Below, piece by piece: positions 8,985 through 17,646 of a stretch of 64,000 nucleotides of DNA; position 1 is the first letter of the stretch, and every line of letters starts with the position of its first letter. The DNA is from an uncultured Bacilli bacterium (GTDB lineage Bacteria > Bacillota_I > Bacilli_A > RF39 > UBA660). The translations under genes and the position numbers were made by a program. The notes beneath the pieces are model-generated. The model did no database searches. It saw only the letters and a list, made by a program, of their open reading frames with translations, and was not told where the DNA came from. The stretch covers positions 1 to 64,000 of the forward strand of contig CANRNY010000007.1 in NCBI GenBank assembly GCA_947632085.1, given 5' to 3'.

Positions 8985-10036
8985 AAACCTTTAATAAGGA
9001 TATCTTCATATGCAGGAAGATGATCAGTTAAGTTAATATTATAATATTGTAATATATTAAGAATATTATTGTCTGTACCATTCATAATAATATCTTCTAG
9101 AATAATTAGCGCATAGTCTTGATTATTAAGATAGATAAAATATAATTCAATAGCAATTAATTGAGCTATTATATAGTAATAATCTTCGATTAAACAATAT
9201 TTTTCGTATGTTTCTATATTCTTTTTATTAAAACCATTATTTCTTAAAATAGAAAATAAACGTTTTTTAGAACTATCTTGATATTTACCATAAATATGTA
9301 ATAACTGGGTTTTTCTTATAACATCCATTGCTTGATCTTTTATTAAACCATGAAGATAAGCTCTTCTTTTGATATTATCATTACCTAAATTTAGTTTTTG
9401 CGCAAAGTAATCAGAAGCTATTATTTCCATAAACATAGAACTTAGTTCTCTAATTAGTAATTGTTCATGAAAATTAGGATTATTAAAAGCATCAATGACA
9501 TGAGTAAATTCATGAGAAGAGATAGATAATTTACAAATATTAGGATAATTAGCGATAGAAACAAAAGCTTCAGCTAAACTTTTAATAAAAAGGATTTCGC
9601 CATCTGTGGAATTATTAGGTGAGATATATTCTAAGTGATCTTCAGCTTCATCTAAAAAATCAAGAAATTGAGAATAAAAGAATTCGCCTTGTTGTTTAAA
9701 AAAGTCTTTTAATATTTTAATAGTTTCTTCAGTAGTAATATCTAGAGGATGATATGGTTCTTTAGAATAGAAATCAGTATAATGATATTTAGTAGTAGTT
9801 AAAGATTTAGCTAATGGATAATAAGGTTTAAAGAATGATAAGACACCATAATCAATACTTAATCTATTTATTAAAGAGGTTGTTGGGGCAGAGGTATTGT
9901 AGTTATTTTTTAAACGAGATATATAATCATTTAGTTTTTCATAATCAGCAATAATTGTTTCATCATCAGGATAAGCAGCTAACATATCTAGTAAACGTTC
10001 TAAATAATTAATGCTGATAGTATAATCTTTTGCCAT
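8975..10036 (-). CDS. M3-like zinc metallopeptidase, paralogue 3
   Basis: 353 aa, last of three tandem paralogues. It carries HEFTH at residues 175-179. About 20 residues later comes RELSSMFMEI, which aligns with the Glu-containing third-ligand segment of M3 peptidases. M3 enzymes (PepF, oligoendopeptidase F) are about 600 aa, so this has the catalytic half with a shortened N-terminus. No signal peptide or membrane segment, so probably cytoplasmic. The ATG at 10036 lies 29 bases inside the upstream gene, after AGAGGAAAGG, implying translational coupling. Substrate unknown. Confidence 0.75.
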   Translation of the reverse strand: MAKDYTISINYLERLLDMLAAYPDDETIIADYEKLNDYISRLKNNYNTSAPTTSLINRLSIDYGVLSFFKPYYPLAKSLTTTKYHYTDFYSKEPYHPLDITTEETIKILKDFFKQQGEFFYSQFLDFLDEAEDHLEYISPNNSTDGEILFIKSLAEAFVSIANYPNICKLSISSHEFTHVIDAFNNPNFHEQLLIRELSSMFMEIIASDYFAQKLNLGNDNIKRRAYLHGLIKDQAMDVIRKTQLLHIYGKYQDSSKKRLFSILRNNGFNKKNIETYEKYCLIEDYYYIIAQLIAIELYFIYLNNQDYALIILEDIIMNGTDNNILNILQYYNINLTDHLPAYEDILIKGLKK

Positions 10037-11147
10037 AACCTAATTCCTTTCCTCTTTGTATTAAGATATCGACATATTCTTTTATATGTTGTCCTGGGAT
10101 AATACCTAAACTTTTAACATACTTTAAATAACCTTCATTACTTAAATCGTGAGCTTTAATTATTTTAAGTAATAATTCTATGGCTAGTTTAGGATCAACT
10201 TTATATATTAGATATAATTCGATAGCTGTTAAATATGATATTCCATAATGAAAAGTTTCACTTATTTCATTATATAAAACATCATCGATATATTGATTAT
10301 CATAGTTTGTATGACTTTTAAGATAATCAATAATTATTTTTTTATATTTAAAATCTGATAGTGAAAAGTTAGAATGAAGTTCTTTTTTAGTACATATTAT
10401 ATCGGCATCATAAGAATATTCTTTTAAATACAGAAGACTTATGAGATAAGTATCATTAGGCAGTGATAATTTTTCTGCTAGATAATCATAACTAATTAAT
10501 TCCCAGAATAATGTATCAGTTTCAACAAAACAATATTTTTCATAATCGAAGATAAAACTAGGATTTAAATAATTAGCTATTCCATGACCGAATTCATGAA
10601 TAGTAGTAATATAGTCTTGAACATTACGAACTAATCCAATGTCGTAGTATGATTCTTTTTGCCCATAAACACTTAAAGTCTCAGCACAGGAGATGCCTGT
10701 ACCAACAAGTCTTCTAAATTGCAAATGAGTGGGTAATGTTTGTTTGATCTTATGAAATGTATCACTTATTTCAACTTTGAATTGATTATAAAACTCACTA
10801 CTTATGGTTATAATTTGATTTTGATTTATTTTTATTCGAGGTATTTTTTGCTTAGGTTTTATTACTAAAGAATCGAGATTACTTAGCATTTGCTCAAAGT
10901 AAGGATAGTATGTTTTATATTTTTGGAAAATAGCTAAATCGTTAGTTGCAACTTCTTTGGTACTTGGTTTTTTTGTCTGAATATTTTTAGTATGATTATT
11001 AACACTTATATAATAATCTATTATTTGTTCTAAGGAATTAAGCTTTTTACTTAATTCAAGGATAATTTTAGGATTGGTTTCTTTGTTAAGTTCTTTTTCA
11101 CAATTTATTAGCTCTTGACTAATTCTTTCAATATCCCATCTATACAT
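10008..11147 (-). CDS. M3-like zinc metallopeptidase, paralogue 2
   Basis: 379 aa with HEFGH at residues 184-188 (TTIHEFGHGIANYLNP), the best match of the three to M3 oligopeptidases. FVETDTLFWELI follows and would supply the third zinc ligand. The SYDYLAEKL-type helix after it is shared with paralogue 3 (SDYFAQKL). No export signal. It overlaps the upstream paralogue by 8 bases and the downstream one by 29, so the three form one operon. The role may be peptide turnover, but this is inference. Confidence 0.75.
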   Translation of the reverse strand: MYRWDIERISQELINCEKELNKETNPKIILELSKKLNSLEQIIDYYISVNNHTKNIQTKKPSTKEVATNDLAIFQKYKTYYPYFEQMLSNLDSLVIKPKQKIPRIKINQNQIITISSEFYNQFKVEISDTFHKIKQTLPTHLQFRRLVGTGISCAETLSVYGQKESYYDIGLVRNVQDYITTIHEFGHGIANYLNPSFIFDYEKYCFVETDTLFWELISYDYLAEKLSLPNDTYLISLLYLKEYSYDADIICTKKELHSNFSLSDFKYKKIIIDYLKSHTNYDNQYIDDVLYNEISETFHYGISYLTAIELYLIYKVDPKLAIELLLKIIKAHDLSNEGYLKYVKSLGIIPGQHIKEYVDILIQRGKELGYGKRLYYQH

Positions 11148-12306
11148 GTTTACGATTCCAACTTTCTAGTTGTAATTTCATTTCATCAACAACATTAGTA
11201 GCTTCAGATAAAATGTTTTTGTTGATGGTTATTAGTTTAGTGACAAAAGGGAAGATGTCTTTATCAGCAGGAATATTTAAAAATTCTTTATATAAAGTTA
11301 AAGCTTGTTTTTTATCTTTTTTATAAATATGAAGTAATTCTATAGCTACTAAATAACTAATAACATATATACCTTCATCAAATAGATTAGTTTCTAAAGC
11401 AGTTTGTAGTACTTCTTCTTCGATATCATATTCACGTTTAAGATATTTAGTAAAAGAGTTATTAGTACGATAGTTATGGTCTTTCCAACTATTTAGAATT
11501 ATATTATGAAGAACTAGAGCATCAGCATTATTATAGTAAGTAATTAGAGTTGTATATTTTTGAAAAGCAATGAATAGAGGAGGTAAGTTACCAACATTTT
11601 CTTCTAAGGCGATTAATTCAGGAAATATACCATCAACTTCTTCAAATATACCGTCATCATTAGAATAAGCTTTTTCAGGGCAATATAGATTTTTAGTGGC
11701 GTGTCCATATTCATGGATTAAAGTGAATATTTTAGAAGCACTTCTAGTCTTACAAATATTAATAAAGTTTTTACGGACACCATCAATAAAAGTTGTATTG
11801 CCATCTGTCGATTTTAAAGTATAAGGTCCAACATGACCATTAAATCTTAAAGTAGTAAAACGATCATTAAAGGCTTCATTAAAGTATGGAAGTAAGTCTT
11901 GATCTAAACTAGTGTAGAAGACTTTAGTTAAACTAATAGCTTTATCATTTGTTACATAAGCTCCAGTTATACTAGAGATATCGAAATCATCACCAAATGA
12001 ACTTTCTATCATTGCTTCTACTTCAGCGATTTTATCTTCTAATGGCTCTAAACTAAAATAAAAATCTTGAATAATAGAATAATAACGACCATATGATAAG
12101 CGTTCATCATTGATATTACAAAGTCTTTGCTTAATACTTTCTGTTGGCTCTTTAAATTGGCTGAATTTTTGATGAAAGATATATTGTGAAGAATCCAATA
12201 CTTTTTCTAAATAATATTTCCTTTCTGGATTCTTTTCTTTTTGAATTAAGACACGTAATAAATCGATTTGTTTTAAGAAATCGGCAGTTGTCCAATTATA
12301 TTTCAC
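11140..12306 (-). CDS. M3-like zinc metallopeptidase, paralogue 1
   Basis: 388 aa, first gene of the operon. It starts at GTG (12306) directly after a very strong AAGGAGGGGG ribosome binding site. HEYGH lies at residues 198-202 (LIHEYGHATKNLYCP) and IFEEVDGIFPELI follows as the likely third-ligand segment. It shares the C-terminal helical layout with the other two (ISYLVAIELLHIYKKD matches YLTAIELYLIYKVD and IAIELYFIYLN). Divergent from the large non-coding RNA promoter. Confidence 0.75.
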   Translation of the reverse strand: MKYNWTTADFLKQIDLLRVLIQKEKNPERKYYLEKVLDSSQYIFHQKFSQFKEPTESIKQRLCNINDERLSYGRYYSIIQDFYFSLEPLEDKIAEVEAMIESSFGDDFDISSITGAYVTNDKAISLTKVFYTSLDQDLLPYFNEAFNDRFTTLRFNGHVGPYTLKSTDGNTTFIDGVRKNFINICKTRSASKIFTLIHEYGHATKNLYCPEKAYSNDDGIFEEVDGIFPELIALEENVGNLPPLFIAFQKYTTLITYYNNADALVLHNIILNSWKDHNYRTNNSFTKYLKREYDIEEEVLQTALETNLFDEGIYVISYLVAIELLHIYKKDKKQALTLYKEFLNIPADKDIFPFVTKLITINKNILSEATNVVDEMKLQLESWNRKHV

Positions 12307-12379
12307 AATACCCCCTCCTTGTTAGTTGGTTATAATACCATAGGTTCTTATAAATATCAATTATAGAAAAAAATATTTA

Positions 12380-12408
12380 TTGACTTAGGTATTAAAAAAT
12401 ACTATAAT
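12380..12408 (+). promoter_or_regulatory. Promoter of the large non-coding RNA
   Basis: TTGACT (12380-12385), 17 bases, TATAAT (12403-12408). Transcription would start near 12415. No reading frame follows for about a kilobase. Confidence 0.85.
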
Positions 12409-12414
12409 GATTAT

Positions 12415-13367
12415 AGTAAGGAGGTATATAGAAGATAACATTTCTAATATCGCCGCATATTTTAGGGCATAAGCTTGAAAAATAGCGAAAATATAAAGAA
12501 ATTTATATTTCATTCTGTGAAAAAATATGCATCTTAATGATATTAAAGAATAGTCTTATGACTATTATGGTTCATTTATTGAACCCCCGCTCAACTTGAA
12601 CATGTGCACTTAATGCATTTGTACATTAGTGATAGTTCACTAAGCCAACAAGTTGACTTTCCAGCATAATTATTTATGACTGAAGAGAATAATTTTTATA
12701 TTATTCTATTTATCTTCTATTAATCGTTAGATGGTAAAAATATTCATCTCCATTTAATCATTATCCGTAAGGAGTACTGAATACCATTATGTTTCTACTA
12801 ATAGTTAGCATTTTCTATTTTTCCATTAAGGATGGTAGTTATATAATGAAATTGATGAATAGCTTTCGTACTAGCTTAGGTTTTATTTTGATAATAAAAT
12901 CGCAAGTATGTTATGCATTTTGAATTTTGTTTAGTAATTGATAATTATCTTATATGAATTAAACATTATTTTCGAATATTTTATGAAGATAACGTTTATG
13001 GGATTATAAGGTAAGCTGTTGATTATTTGAACATTAGGAAAGCGTTTGAAAATGAAGGATCTTAAACTTGTCTTGCAAGGGAATCAAGTAATCCAACCGT
13101 TGAGTATAGGTTGGGAGGGTAGCTCCCAAACAACTTATACAATATACTATATCGTGCGAGCTCATATAAATATAATTTAGCGATGAATTGGAGAATCCTT
13201 ATACGAAAGTATAGTTTAAACGTGAATGTAAAATTACTTGAAATATTCTGACTAAAATCAGATATTTATGAAACTATCAAAATAGAATTAATTACATTAC
13301 ACTATACGGAAGTTCATTTAAAACGTATAAATGCAATGAAGGAACGATTAATGTTCCTCTTTTTTTT
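12415..13367 (+). ncRNA. Large structured non-coding RNA, about 950 nt, family not recognised
   Basis: A consensus promoter and an intrinsic terminator (13340-13367) bracket a stretch with no reading frame of 60 codons on either strand. It is visibly less AT-skewed than other intergenic DNA. It folds into many local and nested helices, for example TAATATC 12445-12451 with GATATTA 12539-12545; TATAAA 12492-12497 with TTTATA across a GAAA tetraloop; AATAGTC 12549 with GACTATT 12560; GGTTCA 12569 with TGAACC 12580; TCAACTTG 12591 with CAAGTTGA 12649, enclosing two more hairpins; ATGGT/ATTCA/CTCC 12731-12751 with GGAG/TGAAT/ACCAT 12771-12787; TTGGGAG 13111 with CTCCCAA 13123; TATAC-GAAA-GTATA 13200-13213; TATACG 13303 with CGTATA 13324. 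I could not match it to RNase P RNA, tmRNA, SRP RNA, a group I or II intron, OLE, GOLLD or ROOL from memory. Confidence 0.8.
13340..13367 (+). terminator. Terminator of the large RNA
   Basis: AGGAAC pairs with GTTCCT around GATTAAT and is followed by CTTTTTTTTT. Confidence 0.9.
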
Positions 13368-13401
13368 GTGATTAATTCACTGTAGGTATTGAATTAATTA
13401 C
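13368..13401. repeat. 12-bp inverted repeat after the large RNA
   Basis: GTGATTAATTCA and TGAATTAATTAC are complementary (one G-T) around a ten-base loop. There is no T run on either side, so it is not a typical terminator. It may be an operator for the FIST gene or a further RNA helix. Confidence 0.5.
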
Positions 13402-13469
13402 AAAAAAATTATAAAATTATGATAGTAAATAAGATATTCTAAAAATAAAGAATAAAGGGGATGTATATT

Positions 13470-14627
13470 ATGAAGGCAATGGTAGGATCAACTATTCTTT
13501 CAAGTAGTTATGATGCAGGAATAGAGTTAGCTAAAAATTCTACTAAAGGACTTAGAAATCCAAAAATTGGTTTTTTATTCGGTTCAACTAAATATACGCA
13601 AGCAGAGTTATTAAGAGGAGTTAAGTCTTTTAATCCTGATATTAAGATTATTGGGTGTACTTCTAATGAAGCTGTTATGACTTCTGATGGTATTATTTGG
13701 AATGAAGATGGATTTGCTGGAATGATGGCTTTAGAAGATAATGAATTAACTGTAGGAGTAGCTTTAACGGAACGTGGTACTGATGCAAGAGTAGCTGGTA
13801 GAAGAGTAGCTAAGGAAGCTATGGCTAATGCAGAAAAGAAGTATCCTCCTATTGCATTTGCGCTTTTTACAACTCCTGGTAGTGAAGAAGAATATATTAA
13901 AGGTATTCAAGATGTATTAGGGGAAATACCTATGCTTGGTGGTTCAGCTTCAGCAGAAAAAAATAATTTAAATTGGAAAGTATTTTGTGAAAATAAAACT
14001 ACAAATGATGGATGTGCTGTAGCTATTTTCTATACAACTAAAAAGATAAAAAATGTTTTTGCTAATAATTATAATCTTACGAAGAATATGGGAATAGTTA
14101 CAAAAGTTGAAGGAGCAAGAAAAATTAAAGAAATAGATAATGCGCCAGCTTTAAAGAAATATGCTGAATGGAATGGTATTGCCGCTGAGGATATTATGAA
14201 TGAAAAATTAGCTTATGCAGCAATCTCTGTTCCTGTAGGTACTAAAACAACTGGGGGAGAAGCAACTATTATTCATCAACCAATTAAAGGTAATGAAGAT
14301 TATTCTTTAGAAGTTGGTTCTAATGTAAGTGTTAATACAGCTCTTCTTCAACTTAAAACAACTGAAGATGGAATGATAGAAGGCGTTGTTAAAGCAATTA
14401 ATGAAGTTAAAGATGAATTTAAAACTTCAGCTATTTTACTAATACATAGTGCAGGAAGAAAAAAATTCCTAGATGAGAGAATAGATGAAGACTTCGTAGC
14501 ATTAAAAAATGCTATTGGTGATATTCCATTTATAGTTACTTTTACTAATAGTGAATTTGGAACAGTAGATCATTCAGGAGCTTTAGTAGCTAATCTTTCA
14601 TTATCAGTTACTGGTTTTTCTGAATAG
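13470..14627 (+). CDS. FIST N/C domain sensor-like protein
   Basis: 385 aa. The N-terminal half (KIGFLFGSTKYTQAELLRGV, IIGCTSNEAV, GFAGMMAL) matches FIST_N. The C-terminal half (NYSLEVGSNVSVNTALLQL-like segment and ILLIHSAGRKKFLDER) matches FIST_C. FIST domains are proposed intracellular sensors of small molecules such as amino acids, often joined to signalling modules; here the pair stands alone. No signal peptide or membrane segment. I prefer the ATG at 13470 (MKAMVG), eight bases after AAAGGGG, over the one at 13461 that abuts the Gs. It lies directly downstream of the large RNA terminator. Confidence 0.85.
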   Translation: MKAMVGSTILSSSYDAGIELAKNSTKGLRNPKIGFLFGSTKYTQAELLRGVKSFNPDIKIIGCTSNEAVMTSDGIIWNEDGFAGMMALEDNELTVGVALTERGTDARVAGRRVAKEAMANAEKKYPPIAFALFTTPGSEEEYIKGIQDVLGEIPMLGGSASAEKNNLNWKVFCENKTTNDGCAVAIFYTTKKIKNVFANNYNLTKNMGIVTKVEGARKIKEIDNAPALKKYAEWNGIAAEDIMNEKLAYAAISVPVGTKTTGGEATIIHQPIKGNEDYSLEVGSNVSVNTALLQLKTTEDGMIEGVVKAINEVKDEFKTSAILLIHSAGRKKFLDERIDEDFVALKNAIGDIPFIVTFTNSEFGTVDHSGALVANLSLSVTGFSE

Positions 14628-14687
14628 TAATTAATATTGTTATATATAAGTATATTTTCTATAACAAAAAGATATATTAATAGCCAT

Positions 14688-14716
14688 AAAAAAAGCTTGA
14701 CTATTGAGCTTTTTTT
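14688..14716 (+). terminator. Intrinsic terminator after the FIST gene
   Basis: AAAAAAAGCT pairs with AGCTTTTTTT around a nine-base loop. It is symmetrical enough to work both ways. Confidence 0.75.
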
Positions 14717-15047
14717 ATGTTGAAAAAAATTCAAAAATCGCAAAAATTGAAAAATGTAAATTTTATGAAAATTGAATTTTTGAGAAAAAAGTCAAATACT
14801 GTAAATCGAACACAAAAAAATAAGAAAAGTCTTTGAAAGCCCTATTTTAGGGCTTTTTTTGAGAAAAACTATTCTTGATAATATCAAATGTAAAAAAACA
14901 AAAATCCCTAAAAAACGGGGAAAATTGAAAAACTGAATTTTTTAAAAAATCGATTTTTTGAAAAAAATTTCAAAAATAAAACTTTTAAAATATACATATT
15001 AATATTATAATGAAATTAGGAAAAAGGTAGAAGGAGAGTTTTTAAAA
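14717..15047 (+). promoter_or_regulatory. AT-rich nrdD upstream region with a second terminator-like hairpin
   Basis: This gene-free stretch between the FIST terminator and nrdD holds poly-A and poly-T blocks and two related A-rich segments (AAAATTGAAAAA...GAATTTTT near 14741-14785 and 14927-14945). It also has a strong hairpin at 14836-14856 and a perfect AAAAAATCGATTTTTT palindrome near 14944-14960. A TATAAT (15006-15011) precedes an AAGGAGAG ribosome binding site; its -35 is weak. No convincing NrdR box was found. Confidence 0.5.
14836..14860 (+). terminator. Terminator-like hairpin upstream of nrdD
   Basis: AAAGCCCTA pairs with TAGGGCTTT around TTT and runs into Ts. It is unexpected because another terminator lies 120 bases upstream. 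It implies a transcript starting between them, or attenuation of a longer nrdD leader. Confidence 0.75.
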
Positions 15048-17366
15048 ATGGCAAAAAAAGAAGAAGACCTTTTTGCTACACTTCAAGTAGTAAAAAGAAA
15101 CGGTAAAAAAGTAGAATTTAATCCAACAAAAATTGCTATCGCTATTAAAAAGGGTTTTGATGATGTAATTGAAAGAACACTTGATGAAGATGGCGAAGCT
15201 AAATACTCAGAAAAAGATATGCAAAAAGTTTTTCATGAAGTATTAGATAGAATTGAAAAAGATTATGCCGATAAAGATAAAATTAAAATTGAAGAAATTC
15301 AAGATTTAATTGAGTCTTCATTAAAAAAGAAAAAATATGATGATGTTTATGAAAGTTTCTCTAGCTATAGAGAAAGAAGAGCACAATCAAGAGAGGCATT
15401 TACAGAAGATAAAAGATCTCATAAATTCTTAAAAACTTTAGAGGGTCTTGCATTAAAGAGTGCTTCTGAAGATGATACTAAAAGAGAAAATGGAAATATT
15501 GATGGTAACTCAGCGATGGGTACAATGTTACAATTTGGTTCAAATGTTTCTAAAGAATTCTCTAAAACATATTTAATGAAGAAAAAGTTTGCTGATGCTC
15601 ATGATGAAGGTGATATTCATATTCATGATATGGACTTTGAAGCAATGGGTACAACAACTTGTTTACAAATCGATTTAGATAAACTATTTAAAGGTGGTTT
15701 TTCAACAGGACATGGTTACTTAAGAGAGCCAAATGATATTATGAGTTATTCAGCATTAGCTGCAATAGCTATTCAATCAAATCAAAATGATCAACATGGT
15801 GGTCAAAGTATTCCATTATTTGATTATTATTTAGCTCCTGGTGTTGTTAAAACATTTAGAAAACAACTTAAAATGACTATTCAAGATTTATTAGATTATT
15901 CAGATTTTGCTAGTTTTGTAAATATGAAAACAGTTGAAGATGTCATTAGTAAATTAACAACAATTGAAACACCAATTGAAACTTTTGAAAAATTTTATAA
16001 AGAAAATGAATCATTAAAAAGATTATTTACAATGTCTTTAGAAAAAGCAGTTAAGAAAACTGATAGAATTACATATCAAGCTATGGAAGCATTTATTCAT
16101 AATTTAAATACGATGCATTCAAGAGCTGGAGCACAAGTACCATTTAGTTCTGTTAACTTTGGTACTGATACTTCTCCTGAAGGTCGTATGGTAATGAAAA
16201 ACTACTTAATGGCTGTAGATGCTGGTTTAGGACATAGTGAAACACCAATATTCCCTATATCTATATTTAAAGTTAAAGAAGGAATAAACTATAATCCTGG
16301 AGAACCAAACTATGATTTATTTAAACTATCTTGTAAGGTATCTGCTAAGAGATTATTCCCTAACTTTGAATTTATTGATGCACCATATAACTTACAATAT
16401 TATGTTCCAGGTAGACCTGAAACAGAAGTTGCTACTATGGGATGTCGTACAAGAGTTATGGGTAATGTTGTAGATCCTGATAAAGCTATTACACCTGGTC
16501 GTGGTAACTTATCATTTACAACTATTAACTTAGTTAGATTAGGTATTAAACATGGTATTGTTGGACCTAATGCTAGAGATAAGGCTGATATGAAGAGTTT
16601 CTATGAAGACTTAGATGAAAAGATAGAACTATGTAAAGATCAATTACTTGAAAGATTTGAAATTCAATGTAATAAAAGAGTATATAACTTCCCATTCTTA
16701 ATGGGTCAAGGCAACTGGATGGATTCAGAAAAACTTAAACCAAATGATAAACTAAAGAAAGTATTAAAACATGGTACTTTATCAGTTGGATTCATTGGTT
16801 TAGCTGAGTGCTTAGTAGCATTAATGGGAGAACATCATGGTGAATCAGAAAAAGCACAAAAACTAGGACTTGAAATTATCGGTCATATGAGAAAAAAATT
16901 AGATGAATATAGTCAACAATATAAACTTAATTTTACTTGCTTAGCAACACCTGCTGAAGGATTAAGTGGTAGATTTACTAAAATAGATAGAGCTATATAT
17001 GGAAAGATTAAAGGTGTAACAGATCGTGAATATTATACTAATTCATTCCATGTACCAGTTTATTACAATATTACAATATCTAAAAAAATAAAAATTGAAG
17101 CACCATATCATGCATTAACTAATGCTGGACATATTAGTTATATTGAATTAGATGGTGATGTTACAGAAAATGTTGAAGCATTTGAATCTGTAATTAGATT
17201 AATGAAAGAAGCTGGAATGGGTTATGGAGCAATTAACCATCCAGTAGATAGAGATCCAGTTTGTGGATATGTTGGAGTTATCAAAGATGTTTGTCCAGGT
17301 TGTGGACGTCGTGAAGGAGATCCAATTCCAGCAGAATTATTAAAGAATTTAAATATGAATAAATAG
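15048..17366 (+). CDS. nrdD: Anaerobic ribonucleoside-triphosphate reductase, large part (NrdD without glycyl-radical segment)
   Basis: The 772-aa class III ribonucleotide reductase makes dNTPs without oxygen. An ATP-cone (VVKRNGKKVEFNPTKI) occupies about residues 10-100. The barrel follows with HIHDMD, TCLQIDLD and the active-site GCRTR segment (Cys466). The C-terminus has a zinc-ribbon-like DPVCGY...DVCPGCGRREGDP with Cys739, Cys749 and Cys752; a fourth cysteine ligand is not obvious. The frame ends at TAG right after the zinc part. In normal NrdD the glycyl-radical segment (RRxxGYLxG...RVKH) would follow. Here it is encoded by the next gene, 19 bases on and in another frame. No nrdG activase gene lies nearby. 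Confidence 0.95.
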   Translation: MAKKEEDLFATLQVVKRNGKKVEFNPTKIAIAIKKGFDDVIERTLDEDGEAKYSEKDMQKVFHEVLDRIEKDYADKDKIKIEEIQDLIESSLKKKKYDDVYESFSSYRERRAQSREAFTEDKRSHKFLKTLEGLALKSASEDDTKRENGNIDGNSAMGTMLQFGSNVSKEFSKTYLMKKKFADAHDEGDIHIHDMDFEAMGTTTCLQIDLDKLFKGGFSTGHGYLREPNDIMSYSALAAIAIQSNQNDQHGGQSIPLFDYYLAPGVVKTFRKQLKMTIQDLLDYSDFASFVNMKTVEDVISKLTTIETPIETFEKFYKENESLKRLFTMSLEKAVKKTDRITYQAMEAFIHNLNTMHSRAGAQVPFSSVNFGTDTSPEGRMVMKNYLMAVDAGLGHSETPIFPISIFKVKEGINYNPGEPNYDLFKLSCKVSAKRLFPNFEFIDAPYNLQYYVPGRPETEVATMGCRTRVMGNVVDPDKAITPGRGNLSFTTINLVRLGIKHGIVGPNARDKADMKSFYEDLDEKIELCKDQLLERFEIQCNKRVYNFPFLMGQGNWMDSEKLKPNDKLKKVLKHGTLSVGFIGLAECLVALMGEHHGESEKAQKLGLEIIGHMRKKLDEYSQQYKLNFTCLATPAEGLSGRFTKIDRAIYGKIKGVTDREYYTNSFHVPVYYNITISKKIKIEAPYHALTNAGHISYIELDGDVTENVEAFESVIRLMKEAGMGYGAINHPVDRDPVCGYVGVIKDVCPGCGRREGDPIPAELLKNLNMNK

Positions 17367-17385
17367 AAGGAAAGAGGTAAAAGGT

Positions 17386-17571
17386 ATGAAAACAGAAAAA
17401 ATTGAAAAGGCTGCTGAAACTAAGGTTGAAAGCAAAAAAATGGTTGGTGAAGGAGTAGGATTCGAAAGAATCAGAAGAATTACTGGCTATTTAGTTGGTA
17501 CTGTTGAAAGATTCAACGATGGTAAAAGAGCCGAAGAACGCGATAGAGTAAAACACACATTTGACAAATAA
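17386..17571 (+). CDS. Stand-alone glycyl-radical subunit of NrdD
   Basis: 61 aa. Residues 25-58 (GFERIRRITGYL through DRVKH) are the canonical C-terminal glycyl-radical segment of class III ribonucleotide reductases. Gly34 in RITGYL is the expected radical site, and the closing GKRAEERDRVKH pattern is intact. Residues 1-24 are a charged linker (KTEKIEKAAETKVESKK). It has its own ATG preceded by AAAGAGGTAAAAGGT, in a different frame from nrdD, with a terminator after it, so it is a designed separate gene and not a simple frameshift. By analogy with the GrcA/YfiD spare glycyl subunit of pyruvate formate-lyase it must dock onto NrdD. That docking is inference. Confidence 0.9.
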   Translation: MKTEKIEKAAETKVESKKMVGEGVGFERIRRITGYLVGTVERFNDGKRAEERDRVKHTFDK

Positions 17572-17572
17572 T

Positions 17573-17600
17573 AAAAGTGGATTTATTCCACTTTTATTTT
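17573..17600 (+). terminator. Terminator of the nrdD operon
   Basis: AAAAGTGGA pairs with TCCACTTTT around TTTAT and is followed by ATTTT, two bases after the stop of the glycyl-radical gene. Confidence 0.85.
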
Positions 17601-17646
17601 GCTTAAAATAAACTTGTGTTATAATGAGACCAACTGGGGTGATACA

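Noticed and set aside
12415-13367. The large RNA being RNase P RNA, tmRNA or SRP RNA
   Set aside because: It is more than twice their length and lacks GAGGAAAGTC (RNase P), a tRNA-like end with a tag reading frame (tmRNA), and the SRP Alu/S-domain layout.
13150-13370. GTGCG at 13154 as the 5' end of a group II intron
   Set aside because: No domain V (AGC...GNRA...GTT) or 3' boundary follows, and no intron-encoded protein is present.
14875-14887. TTGATAATATCAA as an FNR-type operator upstream of nrdD
   Set aside because: The FNR consensus needs a four-base centre (TTGAT-N4-ATCAA); this has three, and Bacilli Fnr uses a different site. Chance is likely in such AT-rich DNA.
17366-17386. nrdD split as a simple sequencing frameshift
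   Set aside because: A stop codon, a 19-base gap, a good ribosome binding site and ATG, and a non-canonical lysine-rich linker separate the frames; a single indel would not produce this.
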